Assembly: GCA_046297455.1 (NCBI GenBank)
Contig: JBKBIT010000003.1
Coordinates: 1 to 64,000, forward strand
Direction of reading: 5' to 3'
From: ZYF759 sp046297455
GTDB lineage: Bacteria > Pseudomonadota > Alphaproteobacteria > Rhizobiales > Rhizobiaceae
Length of the DNA stretch: 64,000 bases
The position numbers and the translations under genes are program-made. The notes below the pieces were generated by a model. The model was not told the DNA's origin. It ran no database searches and was given only the letters and a program-made list of their open reading frames with translations. Shown in pieces: positions 36,066-46,471 of this stretch; within the stretch, counting starts at the first letter, position 1, and each line of letters starts with the position of its first letter.

Positions 36066-36979
36066 GCGGCCACTCCCCCGCCAAAGGCAGGCTGGCTCGT
36101 CATGGCAGCATGCACACGAACCAATGCTTCCGAGGCGAGCCGATCCGTGTGGTTGACGGTGTAGGACCAGCCGCGTTTCTTGGCCCATGAGGCAAGTTCG
36201 TTGCGACGGGCGGCATAGACACGGCGGTAGTCATCGGCCAGCGTTTCGGCGCGACCGGCCGTCAACCGTTCACCGGTCTCGGGGTCGCGGAACTCGGTAC
36301 GACCGGAATAGGGAAAATTCTCCTCGGCCGGATCGGCGACCTCGATCAGATGAGCCCGGACGCCTCGCTCGGCGAGCGGTCCGAGCCAGGCGATGGTCTC
36401 TTCAACTGGATCGAGGAAGTCTGACGCGATCACGACATCGCTGTAGCGCTTGACCAGGCCGAATTCCGGTCGGGCGCCGAGATCGGGTGCCTGCAGGAGC
36501 AGGGTTGCAATGCGTTCGGCACCGTTGCGCGTAGAGATCGGATCGGTGAGACCCGGCCACGCGATGCGTTCGCCGGAGCGCGACAGGAGTTCGGCGAGCG
36601 CGAGTACAAGGACCAGCGCCCGCGAGTCCTTGGAGACGCTCGCGCCAGCGGACTTGTAGAGCATGGACGGTGACGGGTCGGCCCAGAGCCAGACGGTGTG
36701 GGCGGCTTCCCACTCGCGATCGCGCACATAGGTGTGATCGTCGCGCGCGGAACGCCGCCAGTCGATCCTCGACAGCGCCTCGCCTTCGACATAGGGGCGG
36801 AACTGCCAGAAATTCTCGCCGATGCCGCGCTTGCGCCGGCCATGCCAGCCAGCGATCACGGTGTTGACGACACGACGTGCATCGACCAGCAGGTCAGGCA
36901 CAAGCGAGGCACGCTGCCGGGCGCGGGCAAGAGCGTCGCGCGTTCCGACCGCCTCAGTGACCTCGCCGATCGTCGCCAT
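36062..36979 (-). CDS. DUF58 domain-containing protein
   Basis: 305 aa. The DUF58 core GENFWQFRPYVEGEALSRIDW followed by VWLWADPSPSM is the VWA-related pattern of proteins paired with MoxR ATPases. A MIDAS-like DxSxS reads DPSPS. Soluble, probably membrane-associated through its partners. It overlaps the moxR stop by 1 bp and the DUF4159 gene start by 4 bp, so all four genes form one translational unit. Confidence 0.93.
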   Translation of the reverse strand: MATIGEVTEAVGTRDALARARQRASLVPDLLVDARRVVNTVIAGWHGRRKRGIGENFWQFRPYVEGEALSRIDWRRSARDDHTYVRDREWEAAHTVWLWADPSPSMLYKSAGASVSKDSRALVLVLALAELLSRSGERIAWPGLTDPISTRNGAERIATLLLQAPDLGARPEFGLVKRYSDVVIASDFLDPVEETIAWLGPLAERGVRAHLIEVADPAEENFPYSGRTEFRDPETGERLTAGRAETLADDYRRVYAARRNELASWAKKRGWSYTVNHTDRLASEALVRVHAAMTSQPAFGGGVAA

Positions 36980-37986
36980 CAGCCCTGCGCTTTCACCAGC
37001 CGGGCGATGACGTCCCGCACGGAGACGCCTTCGGCGCGGGCGGCGAAGCTGAGCGCCATCCGGTGCTGCAGTACCGGTTCGGCCAGAGCGTGGACATCGT
37101 CGATCGATGGGGCCAGACGACCGTCATAAAGCGCGCGCGCGCGGGCGCAGAGGGTCAGCGCCTGGCTGGCACGCGGGCCTGGGCCCCAGGCCACCAGCCG
37201 ATCGACCTCATCGTCGCCATGCCCGGGCCGGGCAGAACGCACCAGCTTCAAAATGGCATCGACTACGCTCTCGGGCACTGGCATGCGGCGGATGAGCTGT
37301 TGGATCGCAACAAGCCGGTCGGGCGCCATGACATTTTCGGCGACCGCGTCGTCGACACCTGTGGTCTCAACGAGGATTCGGCGCTCTGCCTCGATGTCGG
37401 GATAGAGGATGTCGACCTGCATCAGGAAACGGTCGAGCTGCGCCTCGGGCAGCGGGTAGGTGCCTTCCTGCTCGAGGGGGTTTTGGGTAGCCAGAACATG
37501 GAAAGGCTGTGGCAGGTCGTGGCGGTGGCCGGCGACCGTGACATGATATTCCTGCATGGACTGCAGCAGGGCAGACTGCGTGCGCGGGCTGGCACGGTTG
37601 ATCTCGTCGGCCATCAGCAGTTGCGCGAAGATCGGGCCGGGCAGGAAGCGGAAGGCCCGGCGGCCCGTCTCGTCCTGCTCCATGACCTCCGAGCCCAGGA
37701 TATCTGAGGGCATCAGGTCAGGCGTGAACTGGATGCGGCGCGCATCGAGGCTCAGCACGACGCCGAGTGTCTCGACCAGCTTGGTCTTGGCCAGACCGGG
37801 CACGCCGACAAGGAGGGCGTGGCCACCGGCCAGGATCGCCACCATGGTGCGCTCCAATACGGTCTCCTGACCAAAGATGACGCGGCCGACACCGGCACGC
37901 ACCTTGGCGATGTCGGCGAGCGCGGATTCCGCCTGGGCGATCATCTCGGCTTCGCTCAATGAGGGTTCCTTCGCAATCACGCTCAT
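36979..37986 (-). CDS. MoxR-family AAA+ ATPase
   Basis: 335 aa. Walker A GVPGLAKTK at 61-69, Walker B LLMADEINRA followed by SPRTQSALLQSMQE, sensor 1 ATQNPLEQEGTYPLPEAQLDRF, and the MoxR lid domain to the end. Known role: chaperone-like ATPase that acts on VWA/DUF58 partners, helping cofactor insertion or complex activation. First gene of the operon moxR-DUF58-DUF4159-membrane protein. Its promoter lies in the ~155 bp shared with the divergent DUF1285 gene. Confidence 0.95.
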   Translation of the reverse strand: MSVIAKEPSLSEAEMIAQAESALADIAKVRAGVGRVIFGQETVLERTMVAILAGGHALLVGVPGLAKTKLVETLGVVLSLDARRIQFTPDLMPSDILGSEVMEQDETGRRAFRFLPGPIFAQLLMADEINRASPRTQSALLQSMQEYHVTVAGHRHDLPQPFHVLATQNPLEQEGTYPLPEAQLDRFLMQVDILYPDIEAERRILVETTGVDDAVAENVMAPDRLVAIQQLIRRMPVPESVVDAILKLVRSARPGHGDDEVDRLVAWGPGPRASQALTLCARARALYDGRLAPSIDDVHALAEPVLQHRMALSFAARAEGVSVRDVIARLVKAQG

Positions 37987-38141
37987 ACGGGTTCCGTCCC
38001 TCTATTGGCGGAAATGGGTGGCTTGGCAGAATGTAGGGCCGAACGGTGCCGGCCACCAGCCGCATCCCGGCTGTTCGTCGGGAGAAGATTAAATCACCCG
38101 ATGTGGCTGACAAGCAGAACAACAGTGACTATTTCGTGACG

Positions 38142-38771
38142 ATGGCTTCCAACACAAACCATAGCAAGGCTGGCCTGAGCGGGGCTGGCGATGCCGCTGG
38201 CCTTCAGGCGCTGATTGCGCGCGCTGCAGGCACCTCGCGCGGCAAGCCGCCCGTAGAGCGCTGGAACCCGGCGTTCTGCGGCGATCTCGACATGGAGATC
38301 AAGGCGGACGGCACCTGGTTCTACATGGGTACCCCGATCGGGCGGATGCCGCTGGTGCAACTCTTCGCATCCGTGCTGCGCAAGGATGAGGACGGCAGGA
38401 CCTATTTGGTCACGCCAGTGGAGAAGGTCGGCATCCGCATCGAGGATGCGCATTTCGTGGCTGTCGAAATGAACGCGAGCGGAGAGGGTGCGAATCAGGT
38501 GCTGACCTTTCGCACCAATGTCGGCGACGTGGTCGAGGCCGGGCCCGACCATCCGCTGCGTTTCGTCGACGAGGACGGCACGGACGGGCTGAAGCCCTAT
38601 CTGTTGGTCCGCGGGCGGCTGGAGGCGCTGGTCGCGCGGCCGGTCATGTACGAGATTGCGGAGATCGGCGAAGAAATCGAGATCGACGGCGTGAAGATGT
38701 TCGCGATCCGCTCCAATGGCGCGGTGTTTCCGATCATGCCGTCCGAAGAGCTGAGGCGGCTCAGCCAGTGA
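38142..38771 (+). CDS. DUF1285 protein
   Basis: 209 aa from the ATG at 38142; upstream codons in this frame look non-coding. It shows the DUF1285 pattern (RWNPAFCGDLDMEIKADGTW, YMGTPIGRMPLVQLFASVL, LVTPVEKVGI). The family is common in proteobacteria and of unknown function; structures show a split-beta-barrel-like fold. It is translationally coupled to the NUDIX gene by a 4-bp ATGA overlap. Confidence 0.88.
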   Translation: MASNTNHSKAGLSGAGDAAGLQALIARAAGTSRGKPPVERWNPAFCGDLDMEIKADGTWFYMGTPIGRMPLVQLFASVLRKDEDGRTYLVTPVEKVGIRIEDAHFVAVEMNASGEGANQVLTFRTNVGDVVEAGPDHPLRFVDEDGTDGLKPYLLVRGRLEALVARPVMYEIAEIGEEIEIDGVKMFAIRSNGAVFPIMPSEELRRLSQ

Positions 38772-39403
38772 TGGACGTGCTTGCCGATCGCCCCTTTTCC
38801 GCTGCCGATTTCCGCCGCCGGGCTGCTGGCGAGACCGGGCCCTATGGCGGCGACGAATGGGGCGATCACCGGCTCAACCCCGATCTGAAGGACCTCATTC
38901 TTTCCAATCGCCTGCGCGACGCGGCGGTACTGATTCCGGTCGTCGACCATGGGCCGGAAGCCAGCGTGATCCTGACCCAGCGCACCGCGCATCTGCGCAG
39001 CCATGGTGGCCAGATCGCTTTTCCGGGCGGGCGTATCGATCTTGATGACCCGTCGCCCGAATTCGCGGCCCTGCGCGAGACCGAGGAAGAGATCGGGCTT
39101 GCTCCGGCCGACATAGAGGTGGTGGGGCGGATGCCGGATTATGTCTCGGGCAGCGGCTTTCGCATCGCACCCGTGCTCGGCATCGTGCGGCCCGGCTTCT
39201 CGCTGGCGCTGAATGAACACGAGGTCGAAGACGCGTTCGAGGTGCCGCTGTCCTTTCTTATGGATCCCGGCAATCACCGCAGGGACAGCCGTGTCTGGAA
39301 CGAGCGTGAGCGCTTCTTCTATGCCATGCCGTTTCACGAACGAAACATCTGGGGCGTGACGGCAGGCATCATCCGCACCCTTTATGAAAGGCTCTATCGT
39401 TGA
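38768..39403 (+). CDS. CoA pyrophosphatase-type NUDIX hydrolase
   Basis: 211 aa. Contains the CoA-specific upstream element (LTQRTAHLRSHGGQIAFPGG) directly joined to the Nudix box GRIDLDDPSPEFAALRE TEEEIGL (~92-114). This combination typifies NudL/CoAse enzymes that cleave coenzyme A to 4'-phosphopantetheine and ADP. Middle gene of DUF1285-nudix-cca, with stop and start codons overlapping on both sides. Confidence 0.92.
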   Translation: MMDVLADRPFSAADFRRRAAGETGPYGGDEWGDHRLNPDLKDLILSNRLRDAAVLIPVVDHGPEASVILTQRTAHLRSHGGQIAFPGGRIDLDDPSPEFAALRETEEEIGLAPADIEVVGRMPDYVSGSGFRIAPVLGIVRPGFSLALNEHEVEDAFEVPLSFLMDPGNHRRDSRVWNERERFFYAMPFHERNIWGVTAGIIRTLYERLYR

Positions 39404-40650
39404 CCAGTGTCGCCTCGATCAAGGGCCGGACAAGCTGGCTGGAGGGCAACGACCTTCAGCGCCTATTGGCCGCGCTCGGTGCAGACGGCGAACAGGCAAG
39501 GGTGGCCGGCGGGGCCGTGCGCAATGCACTGATGGGCGAGGTGGTCACCGACATCGACATTGCCACCACCAACACGCCCGATGAAACCATCGCCCGCGCG
39601 CAGGCAGCCGGGTTCAAGACGGTGCCGACCGGCAAGGAACACGGCACCATCACGGTGATTGCCCATCACACCCCCTTCGAGGTGACGACGCTGCGCGAGG
39701 ATGTCGAGACGGATGGGCGCAGGGCCTCCGTCGTTTTCGGGCGCGACTGGCAGCGCGACGCCGAGCGGCGCGACTTCACCTTCAACGCGCTTTATGCCGA
39801 GGCAGACGGTACCGTGATCGATCTCGTTGGCGGGATCGAGGATCTCGAGCAGCGACGGGTGCGGTTTATCGGCGATGCCGAGGCGCGTATCCGCGAGGAT
39901 TATCTGCGGATACTGCGCTTCTTCCGCTTTTTCGCCACCTATGGCGCCGGGAGGCCGGATGCCGACGGGTTGAAGGCCTGTGCGCGTCTCAAGGCAGGCA
40001 TGGAACGGCTGTCGGCCGAACGGGTGTGGACCGAGTTGAAGAAGCTGCTCGCGGCGCGGGATCCATCGCGCGCGCTTCTGTGGATGCGGACGGCCGGCGT
40101 GCTGACAGCGATCCTGCCGGAGACAGAGAAATGGGGCATCGATGCCATCCATCCGTTGATGGCGGCGGAAGTCGAGGGAGGCTGGGTGCCGGACCCGATG
40201 CTGCGGCTGGCCGCGATGGTGCCGCCGCAGGCCGAACGTCTGGCAGCGATGGCCGACAGGCTGAAACTGTCGAAGGCAGAGGCGTCAAGGCTGGCGGGGT
40301 TTGCCAAGGCGCCGGAGGTTGGTGCCGCTGCCACGAAAGCCGAATTGGCGAGGATGCTTTATCGCTCAGGTCGTTCAGGGATCGAAGACCGGTTGCGTCT
40401 TGCCATCGCGAAGGGCAAGGCGGCAGGTGATACCGACGCCGCCAGCAACCTTGGCCGCCTGCTGGCCTATGCCCAATCTTGGGAGAAGCCGGAACTGCCC
40501 ATAAAGGGCGCGGATCTCATCGCGGCGGGCGCTCAGCCCGGTCCCCAGCTTGGCGAGCTTCTGTCTCGGCTGGAAGCCGACTGGATAGACAGCGGCTTCA
40601 GCCTCGACCGGCCGGCCCTGCTGGCACGGGCGGTCGAGGCGCTGAAATAG
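39400..40650 (+). CDS. cca: CCA tRNA nucleotidyltransferase / poly(A) polymerase family
   Basis: 416 aa, TTG start overlapping the previous stop. Class II nucleotidyltransferase head: GGAVRNALMG then DIDIATT (catalytic Asp pair), RRDFTFNALYAEADG and the RNA-binding block ERVWTELKKLL. Adds CCA to tRNA 3' ends. Rhizobial enzymes of this size are usually annotated CCA transferase; poly(A) polymerase cannot be excluded by sequence alone. Confidence 0.92.
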   Translation: MTSVASIKGRTSWLEGNDLQRLLAALGADGEQARVAGGAVRNALMGEVVTDIDIATTNTPDETIARAQAAGFKTVPTGKEHGTITVIAHHTPFEVTTLREDVETDGRRASVVFGRDWQRDAERRDFTFNALYAEADGTVIDLVGGIEDLEQRRVRFIGDAEARIREDYLRILRFFRFFATYGAGRPDADGLKACARLKAGMERLSAERVWTELKKLLAARDPSRALLWMRTAGVLTAILPETEKWGIDAIHPLMAAEVEGGWVPDPMLRLAAMVPPQAERLAAMADRLKLSKAEASRLAGFAKAPEVGAAATKAELARMLYRSGRSGIEDRLRLAIAKGKAAGDTDAASNLGRLLAYAQSWEKPELPIKGADLIAAGAQPGPQLGELLSRLEADWIDSGFSLDRPALLARAVEALK

Positions 40651-40836
40651 TCAGGCCGCCTGTCTGGCGTTCTGAATTCGCGAGCGGATGGCTTCGACCA
40701 TGGTTTCCCGGATGATGGTCTCACCATGGGCGTCGCGCATGTGCTCGATCGCGCGGCGGATGATCTCTGCTTCTTCCTCGTGCCGTGTATGCCAGTCGCA
40801 GCCGGGAACCAGCGAACCGCAGTGATATTCCTTCAT
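40651..40836 (-). CDS. DUF1059 small protein
   Basis: 61 aa from the ATG with GAGAGGAGATA upstream. The pattern MKEYHCGSLVPGCDW...TRHEEEAEIIRRAIEHM is DUF1059, whose members carry a C-x5-C-x-W pair and a His that may bind metal. Function unknown. It ends only 1 bp from the convergent cca stop. Confidence 0.88.
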   Translation of the reverse strand: MKEYHCGSLVPGCDWHTRHEEEAEIIRRAIEHMRDAHGETIIRETMVEAIRSRIQNARQAA

Positions 40837-40948
40837 GGCTATCTCCTCTCGTTTCGGTGTTCGTGCCGGGCACGTGAACCACGATAACACGAATCTGGGC
40901 TTGGTGTTTCCGTGTTTCAACCATTTGATGGAACTGCACGGTGGAACG

Positions 40949-41884
40949 TCACCATTCGCTTTTGCCCAAATCGGATGCAATAGAGATCTTGTCGGATGCG
41001 GGCAGCGATGCCGCGATTTCCTCCACGATCCAGCGTTCGAAGTTGCGAACCTTTGCCGGCTTTTGTCGCCCGGCCGAAGTGACCAGCCAATAGCCGAGCC
41101 CGGTCACCGCCCGCTCTCGGTATGGTGCCACCAACCTGCCCGCTGCCAGCGCATCCTGAGCAAGCGTCTGCCAGGCCAGCATGATGCCTTGCCCGGCAAC
41201 CGCTGCGTCGAGGCAAAGCGAGGAATCGGTGAAGCTGTTTCCGTCGCTCATATGCTTCTCGTCGATATCGAACTGAGCAAGCCAGACGTCCCACCCGATG
41301 GTGGAGTTGACGTCGCGCAGGACCGGGACTGAAAGAACATCCGCGGGTGTTTTCAATCTGGCGGCCAAATGGGGCGCGCAGACCGGGAAGACCTCCTGTG
41401 GCAGCAGAAACGACGCCTTGACGCCGGGCCAGTCACCTGCGCCGACCCTCACTGCCAGGTCGACATCGGTCATGTCGAAATCGATCAACCCCACGGAAGC
41501 ATCGATGCGGACCTTGATCCCCGGGTGCCGTTGCGAGAATCGCGACAGGCGGGGGACCAGCCATCTGGCTGCGAAGACCGGCGCCACCGACACGACCAAT
41601 ACGGTGTCGTCTGCGCTCCGAACCGAGGCGACCGCGCGGTCGAGTTCGCGAAAGCCGGCACCGATGCGGATCAGAAAGGCGCGCCCCAGCTCGGTCGGCA
41701 CAAGACCGCGTGGCGAGCGCTCGAACAGCGTTCGACCCAGTTGCCGCTCGGTCTTTATTATCTGCTGGCTGACTGCCCCAGCCGACACGCCAAGTTCGTC
41801 GGCTGCCTTCTGCAATGAGCCGAGCCGGCCCACCGCTTCGAACGCGCGCAATCCGTTGAGGTGAACGAGATTCAGGTGATGCAT
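40949..41884 (-). CDS. LysR-family transcriptional regulator (GcvA-like)
   Basis: 311 aa. N-terminal winged HTH (residues ~5-64; SLQKAADELGVSAGAVSQQIIKTERQLG) with a type-2 periplasmic-binding-like effector domain. The layout LVHLNGLRAFEAVGRLGSL and the RSP GL VPTELG segment match the GcvA/AmpR-like group. Its target is probably the divergent small gene at 41975 and itself; effector unknown. Confidence 0.92.
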   Translation of the reverse strand: MHHLNLVHLNGLRAFEAVGRLGSLQKAADELGVSAGAVSQQIIKTERQLGRTLFERSPRGLVPTELGRAFLIRIGAGFRELDRAVASVRSADDTVLVVSVAPVFAARWLVPRLSRFSQRHPGIKVRIDASVGLIDFDMTDVDLAVRVGAGDWPGVKASFLLPQEVFPVCAPHLAARLKTPADVLSVPVLRDVNSTIGWDVWLAQFDIDEKHMSDGNSFTDSSLCLDAAVAGQGIMLAWQTLAQDALAAGRLVAPYRERAVTGLGYWLVTSAGRQKPAKVRNFERWIVEEIAASLPASDKISIASDLGKSEW

Positions 41885-41974
41885 ATAGTTTTTCTATAGC
41901 AAATGCTTACAAAACTCCATTGTTTCGAAGCCTCGATAGGAGAATGATCTTCAGAGAAACTGGAGTTAACATCG

Positions 41975-42160
41975 ATGCCGATACTTCTTCCTGCGCTTCT
42001 GGCCCTGGTCCAAATTCCGGCGGAGCCGCAGTCGCGGCCCGCCACAGAGAGCGAGACATGGCTGCGCGATCCGCTCAGCCATCCGGCGATCGTCATCATG
42101 AGCCTGGATGAAGTCGCGGACCTTCCCGCCGCGGAGTTGCGGGCACGGGTGAGGAGCTAG
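41975..42160 (+). CDS. Small secreted or membrane protein divergent from LysR gene
   Basis: 61 aa with a short hydrophobic start (PILLPALLALVQIPA) and a polar C-terminus (DPLSHPAIVIMSLDEVADLP). GGAG lies about 10 bases upstream of the ATG. Proteins of this shape are often found next to GcvA-like regulators. I do not recognise a family name. Likely controlled by the LysR protein across the 90-bp divergent gap. Confidence 0.6.
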   Translation: MPILLPALLALVQIPAEPQSRPATESETWLRDPLSHPAIVIMSLDEVADLPAAELRARVRS

Positions 42161-42187
42161 AGCGATCCAGCATTCGCAGGATCTGCT

Positions 42188-42463
42188 CTAGGCGGCGGCC
42201 CGGCGCTTCAGAAGCCTTGCGCGCATGCCTTCCGGATCATCGAAGACAAGGTCAATAAGTGTCCGGGCGACGGGGTCCGGTTCGGTGCGGCGCTGTTCCC
42301 AGTTCTGCAGAGTGGCAACCGGAATGCCGAGCAGGGCTGCAAAATCGGCCTGGGAGGCGAGGAGCGCTGCACGAGCGGATTGGAGCTTGGCTGCGTCGTC
42401 CGCCGGGCGTGAATTCTCGTCAGTCCATTCAGGGTTGTCATCGATGTCGAAATCATCAGTCAT
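42188..42463 (-). CDS. HTH antitoxin partner of BrnT-like toxin
   Basis: 91 aa from ATG 42463, overlapping the toxin stop by 8 bp. The first ~20 residues (DNPEWTDE) match the start of BrnA antitoxins, but the rest is an XRE-type helix-turn-helix (QADFAALLGIPVATLQNWEQRRTEPDP) instead of the usual ribbon-helix-helix. The pair is a type II toxin-antitoxin module; the HTH should repress the operon through the inverted repeat at 42729-42743. Confidence 0.82.
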   Translation of the reverse strand: MTDDFDIDDNPEWTDENSRPADDAAKLQSARAALLASQADFAALLGIPVATLQNWEQRRTEPDPVARTLIDLVFDDPEGMRARLLKRRAAA

Positions 42464-42716
42464 ATCTTGATATCTCCCGATCATTTGCCTTTCGGACAGA
42501 GATAATTCGGAGTTCGTCCTCACGGACAGCGTAGACGCACACATGGAGTCGGCCGTTGAGATGGCCATATGCAATGCGCCTCTCTTCACCATAGTCACGA
42601 CGGGTGTCGATACGCGTGGGCACCTGACTACGAATAATGTCGAGCCCAACAGCCAGAGAAAGGCCGCGTTCGACTCTAGTCTGCTCATCCTTCGCCGGAT
42701 CGAACGTGATCTTCAT
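42456..42716 (-). CDS. brnT: BrnT-family toxin
   Basis: 86 aa from ATG 42716. The BrnT pattern is FDPAKDEQTRVERGLSL at the N-terminus and LRIISVRKANDREISRYD at the C-terminus, with an internal DYGEERRIAYG. Known BrnT is a ribonuclease with a RelE-like fold, inhibited by BrnA. Here the toxin precedes its antitoxin, as in brnTA, with an 8-bp overlap. Confidence 0.88.
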   Translation of the reverse strand: MKITFDPAKDEQTRVERGLSLAVGLDIIRSQVPTRIDTRRDYGEERRIAYGHLNGRLHVCVYAVREDELRIISVRKANDREISRYD

Positions 42717-42728
42717 CCAGCACAACTA

Positions 42729-42743
42729 TACGCTTATAGCGTA
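42729..42743. promoter_or_regulatory. Operator-like inverted repeat for brnT operon
   Basis: Perfect TACGCT-TAT-AGCGTA, 12 bp upstream of the brnT ATG, overlapping AT-rich sequence suited to a -10 element. Probably bound by the HTH antitoxin. Confidence 0.55.
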
Positions 42744-42755
42744 CAATCTTCAAAG

Positions 42756-43670
42756 TCAGGGCCACTTAACCTCGGGCGGCATGCTCGAGAGTATGGAGGC
42801 CACGTTGCCGCCGGTCTTGAGCCCGAAAATAGTACCCCTGTCGTAGAGAAGGTTGAACTCCACGTAGCGGCCACGGCGGATGAGCTGTTCCTCGCGATCC
42901 GCCTCGGTATAGTTGGACCCGAAGTTCTGGCGCACCAGGTGATTGTAGACGACCAGGAAGGTGCGGCCAACATCCTGGGTGAAGGCAAAGTCGGCATCCC
43001 AGCCACCCTTTTCCTCGGGCGACTTGAGCCAGTCGTAGAAGATGCCGCCAATGCCACGGGGTTCGTTGCGGTGGGGCAGGAAGAAATACTCGTCGCACCA
43101 CGATTTGAGACGATCATAGTCTGCGATGCCGGCATGCTTGTCGCAGACGAACTTCATTGCCTTGTGGAAGGCCTGGCTGTCTGGGTCTTCCTGGACGCGG
43201 CGGCGGTCGAGCACGGGCGTGAGGTCGGCACCACCGCCGAACCATTGCCGCGTGGTGACCACCATGCGGGTGTTCATGTGCACGGCCGGGACGTTGGGGT
43301 TCAGCGGATGAGCAATGAGCGAGATGCCCGAAGCCCAGAAACGGGGATCTTCCTCGGCACCGGGTATCTGCTTGCGGAATTCCTCGGAGAACTCGCCATG
43401 CACGGTCGAGGTGTGGACGCCAACCTTCTCGAATACCCGCCCCGACATCATCGACATGACGCCGCCGCCACCCTTGCCTTCGTCGCGTTGCCACGGCGTA
43501 CGTTCGAAACGTCCCGGCGCCCAGCTGGAATGGGGACCGTCGAGCTCGTCCTCGATCGTTTCGAATGCGGCACAGATGCGGTCGCGCAGTTCCTCGAACC
43601 AGGCCTTCGCTGCCTGCTTCTTTTCCTCGATGCCCGCCGGCAGGCCGGGTGGAAGGTCGGGACGCTGCAT
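42756..43670 (-). CDS. hemF: Coproporphyrinogen III oxidase, oxygen-dependent
   Basis: 304 aa, full length. Converts coproporphyrinogen III to protoporphyrinogen IX using O2. Conserved blocks: GVHTSTVHGEF, VPAVHMNTRM, WFGGGADLTP, HRNEPRGIGGIFYD and YVEFNLLYDRGT. Cytoplasmic homodimer. It converges on nothing; the brnT operator lies past its stop on the same strand. No clear FNR box was identified upstream. Confidence 0.97.
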   Translation of the reverse strand: MQRPDLPPGLPAGIEEKKQAAKAWFEELRDRICAAFETIEDELDGPHSSWAPGRFERTPWQRDEGKGGGGVMSMMSGRVFEKVGVHTSTVHGEFSEEFRKQIPGAEEDPRFWASGISLIAHPLNPNVPAVHMNTRMVVTTRQWFGGGADLTPVLDRRRVQEDPDSQAFHKAMKFVCDKHAGIADYDRLKSWCDEYFFLPHRNEPRGIGGIFYDWLKSPEEKGGWDADFAFTQDVGRTFLVVYNHLVRQNFGSNYTEADREEQLIRRGRYVEFNLLYDRGTIFGLKTGGNVASILSSMPPEVKWP

Positions 43671-43771
43671 GCCGATGCTCCAAAAACCAGAGAATGCGGG
43701 CCTTTACAAATGACTCGCAAATTTTTCAATGATCCCTAATCTGTTGGCAGGTCGGGTCAAGGAGTCATTTC

Positions 43772-44029
43772 TTGCGTGTTCCGCCAAGACCGCCGCTTGC
43801 GGGCCTGAAGCGCAGCATCGACCGGGGCCGCGCCCAGGCCGGGAGCAAGCCTCGCGACGGCTTCGTGCGCGAGACATTTCGCCTGCCGCGTCAAGACGCG
43901 CGCGCCAAGGCACGGGAATGGTTCGACCGCTGGCCCAAGCAAGCCTACTGGACCGAGATCGAAAGCTGGTTCGAGCGGCCCGGCGACGTGATCGAATTCA
44001 CCATCAGGCGCCTGCCGACGGCGGACTGA
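43772..44029 (+). CDS. Conserved rhizobial small protein
   Basis: 85 aa from TTG 43772 with AAGGAG eight bases upstream; no ATG start exists in this frame. The stretch RLPRQDARAKAREWFDRWPKQAYWTE followed by IESW and VIEFTIRRLP looks like a conserved acidic/aromatic core. No function is known to me. Cytoplasmic by composition. Confidence 0.65.
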   Translation: MRVPPRPPLAGLKRSIDRGRAQAGSKPRDGFVRETFRLPRQDARAKAREWFDRWPKQAYWTEIESWFERPGDVIEFTIRRLPTAD

Positions 44030-44046
44030 GATTTCGTGCGTTTGCG

Positions 44047-44176
44047 CCCCTCCACCATGCTTCGCATGGTCCCCTCCCCCGTAAACGGAGGAGGATCAGG
44101 GTTGCGTTCGGCCGCTACGTTTCGAATCCTCCCCTGCGCAGCGGGGGAGAGGGATCGCCGAAGGCGGTGGAGGAGG
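44047..44176. repeat. RIME-like palindromic intergenic element
   Basis: Two ~50-bp arms (44047-44096 and 44126-44176) are imperfect inverted copies, each with CCTCCACC, a small internal hairpin around TTCG, a C-rich run and GGAGGAT-type end. Similar mosaic elements are scattered between genes in rhizobia. It lies between two convergent small genes. Confidence 0.7.
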
Positions 44177-44203
44177 CTTGCAAAATCCGCGATCTACAGG
44201 GCG

Positions 44204-44515
44204 TCAGCTCGCGCCCAATCGCGCCAGCACTTCCAGCGGGATGCCGTAATGGCGGATGGCGTCGTCGTGGCGGCGCAGGCCGCAGAGCTCGCGCTGGATG
44301 AAATAGGCGTGCACGGCGCGCGCGGCATCCTTCAGGAACGCCGGACGCTTGTCGGGATCGGCCATCGCCTCATGATAGGCGGCCATCGCCTTGGCAACGC
44401 GTTCGCCGGCGCGGCCCAGCGAAATCGCCATCTCCTCGGCCATCTCGTAGTCGAGCGTGTCAACGCCGGTCTGCAACCTTCGGCCGGTGCCGCCGCCCGG
44501 CAGGCGCACGGACAT
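44204..44515 (-). CDS. DUF6665-like small protein
   Basis: 103 aa from the ATG at 44515, five bases after the ABC gene stop, with GGAG inside that gene's end. Mostly helical (LDYEMAEEMAISLGRAGERVAKAMAAY). It resembles rhizobial proteins labelled DUF6665; this label is from memory. It is probably translated with the upstream ABC exporter, but no function is known. Confidence 0.65.
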   Translation of the reverse strand: MSVRLPGGGTGRRLQTGVDTLDYEMAEEMAISLGRAGERVAKAMAAYHEAMADPDKRPAFLKDAARAVHAYFIQRELCGLRRHDDAIRHYGIPLEVLARLGAS

Positions 44516-44520
44516 GGCCG

Positions 44521-46401
<1,881 letters not shown>

Positions 46402-46471
46402 AAGCGGTCACCTCGACACGCATAGATAGGAGGCGACATGGCAAATGTCGCCTCCCGTTCGCGAATGGTTG

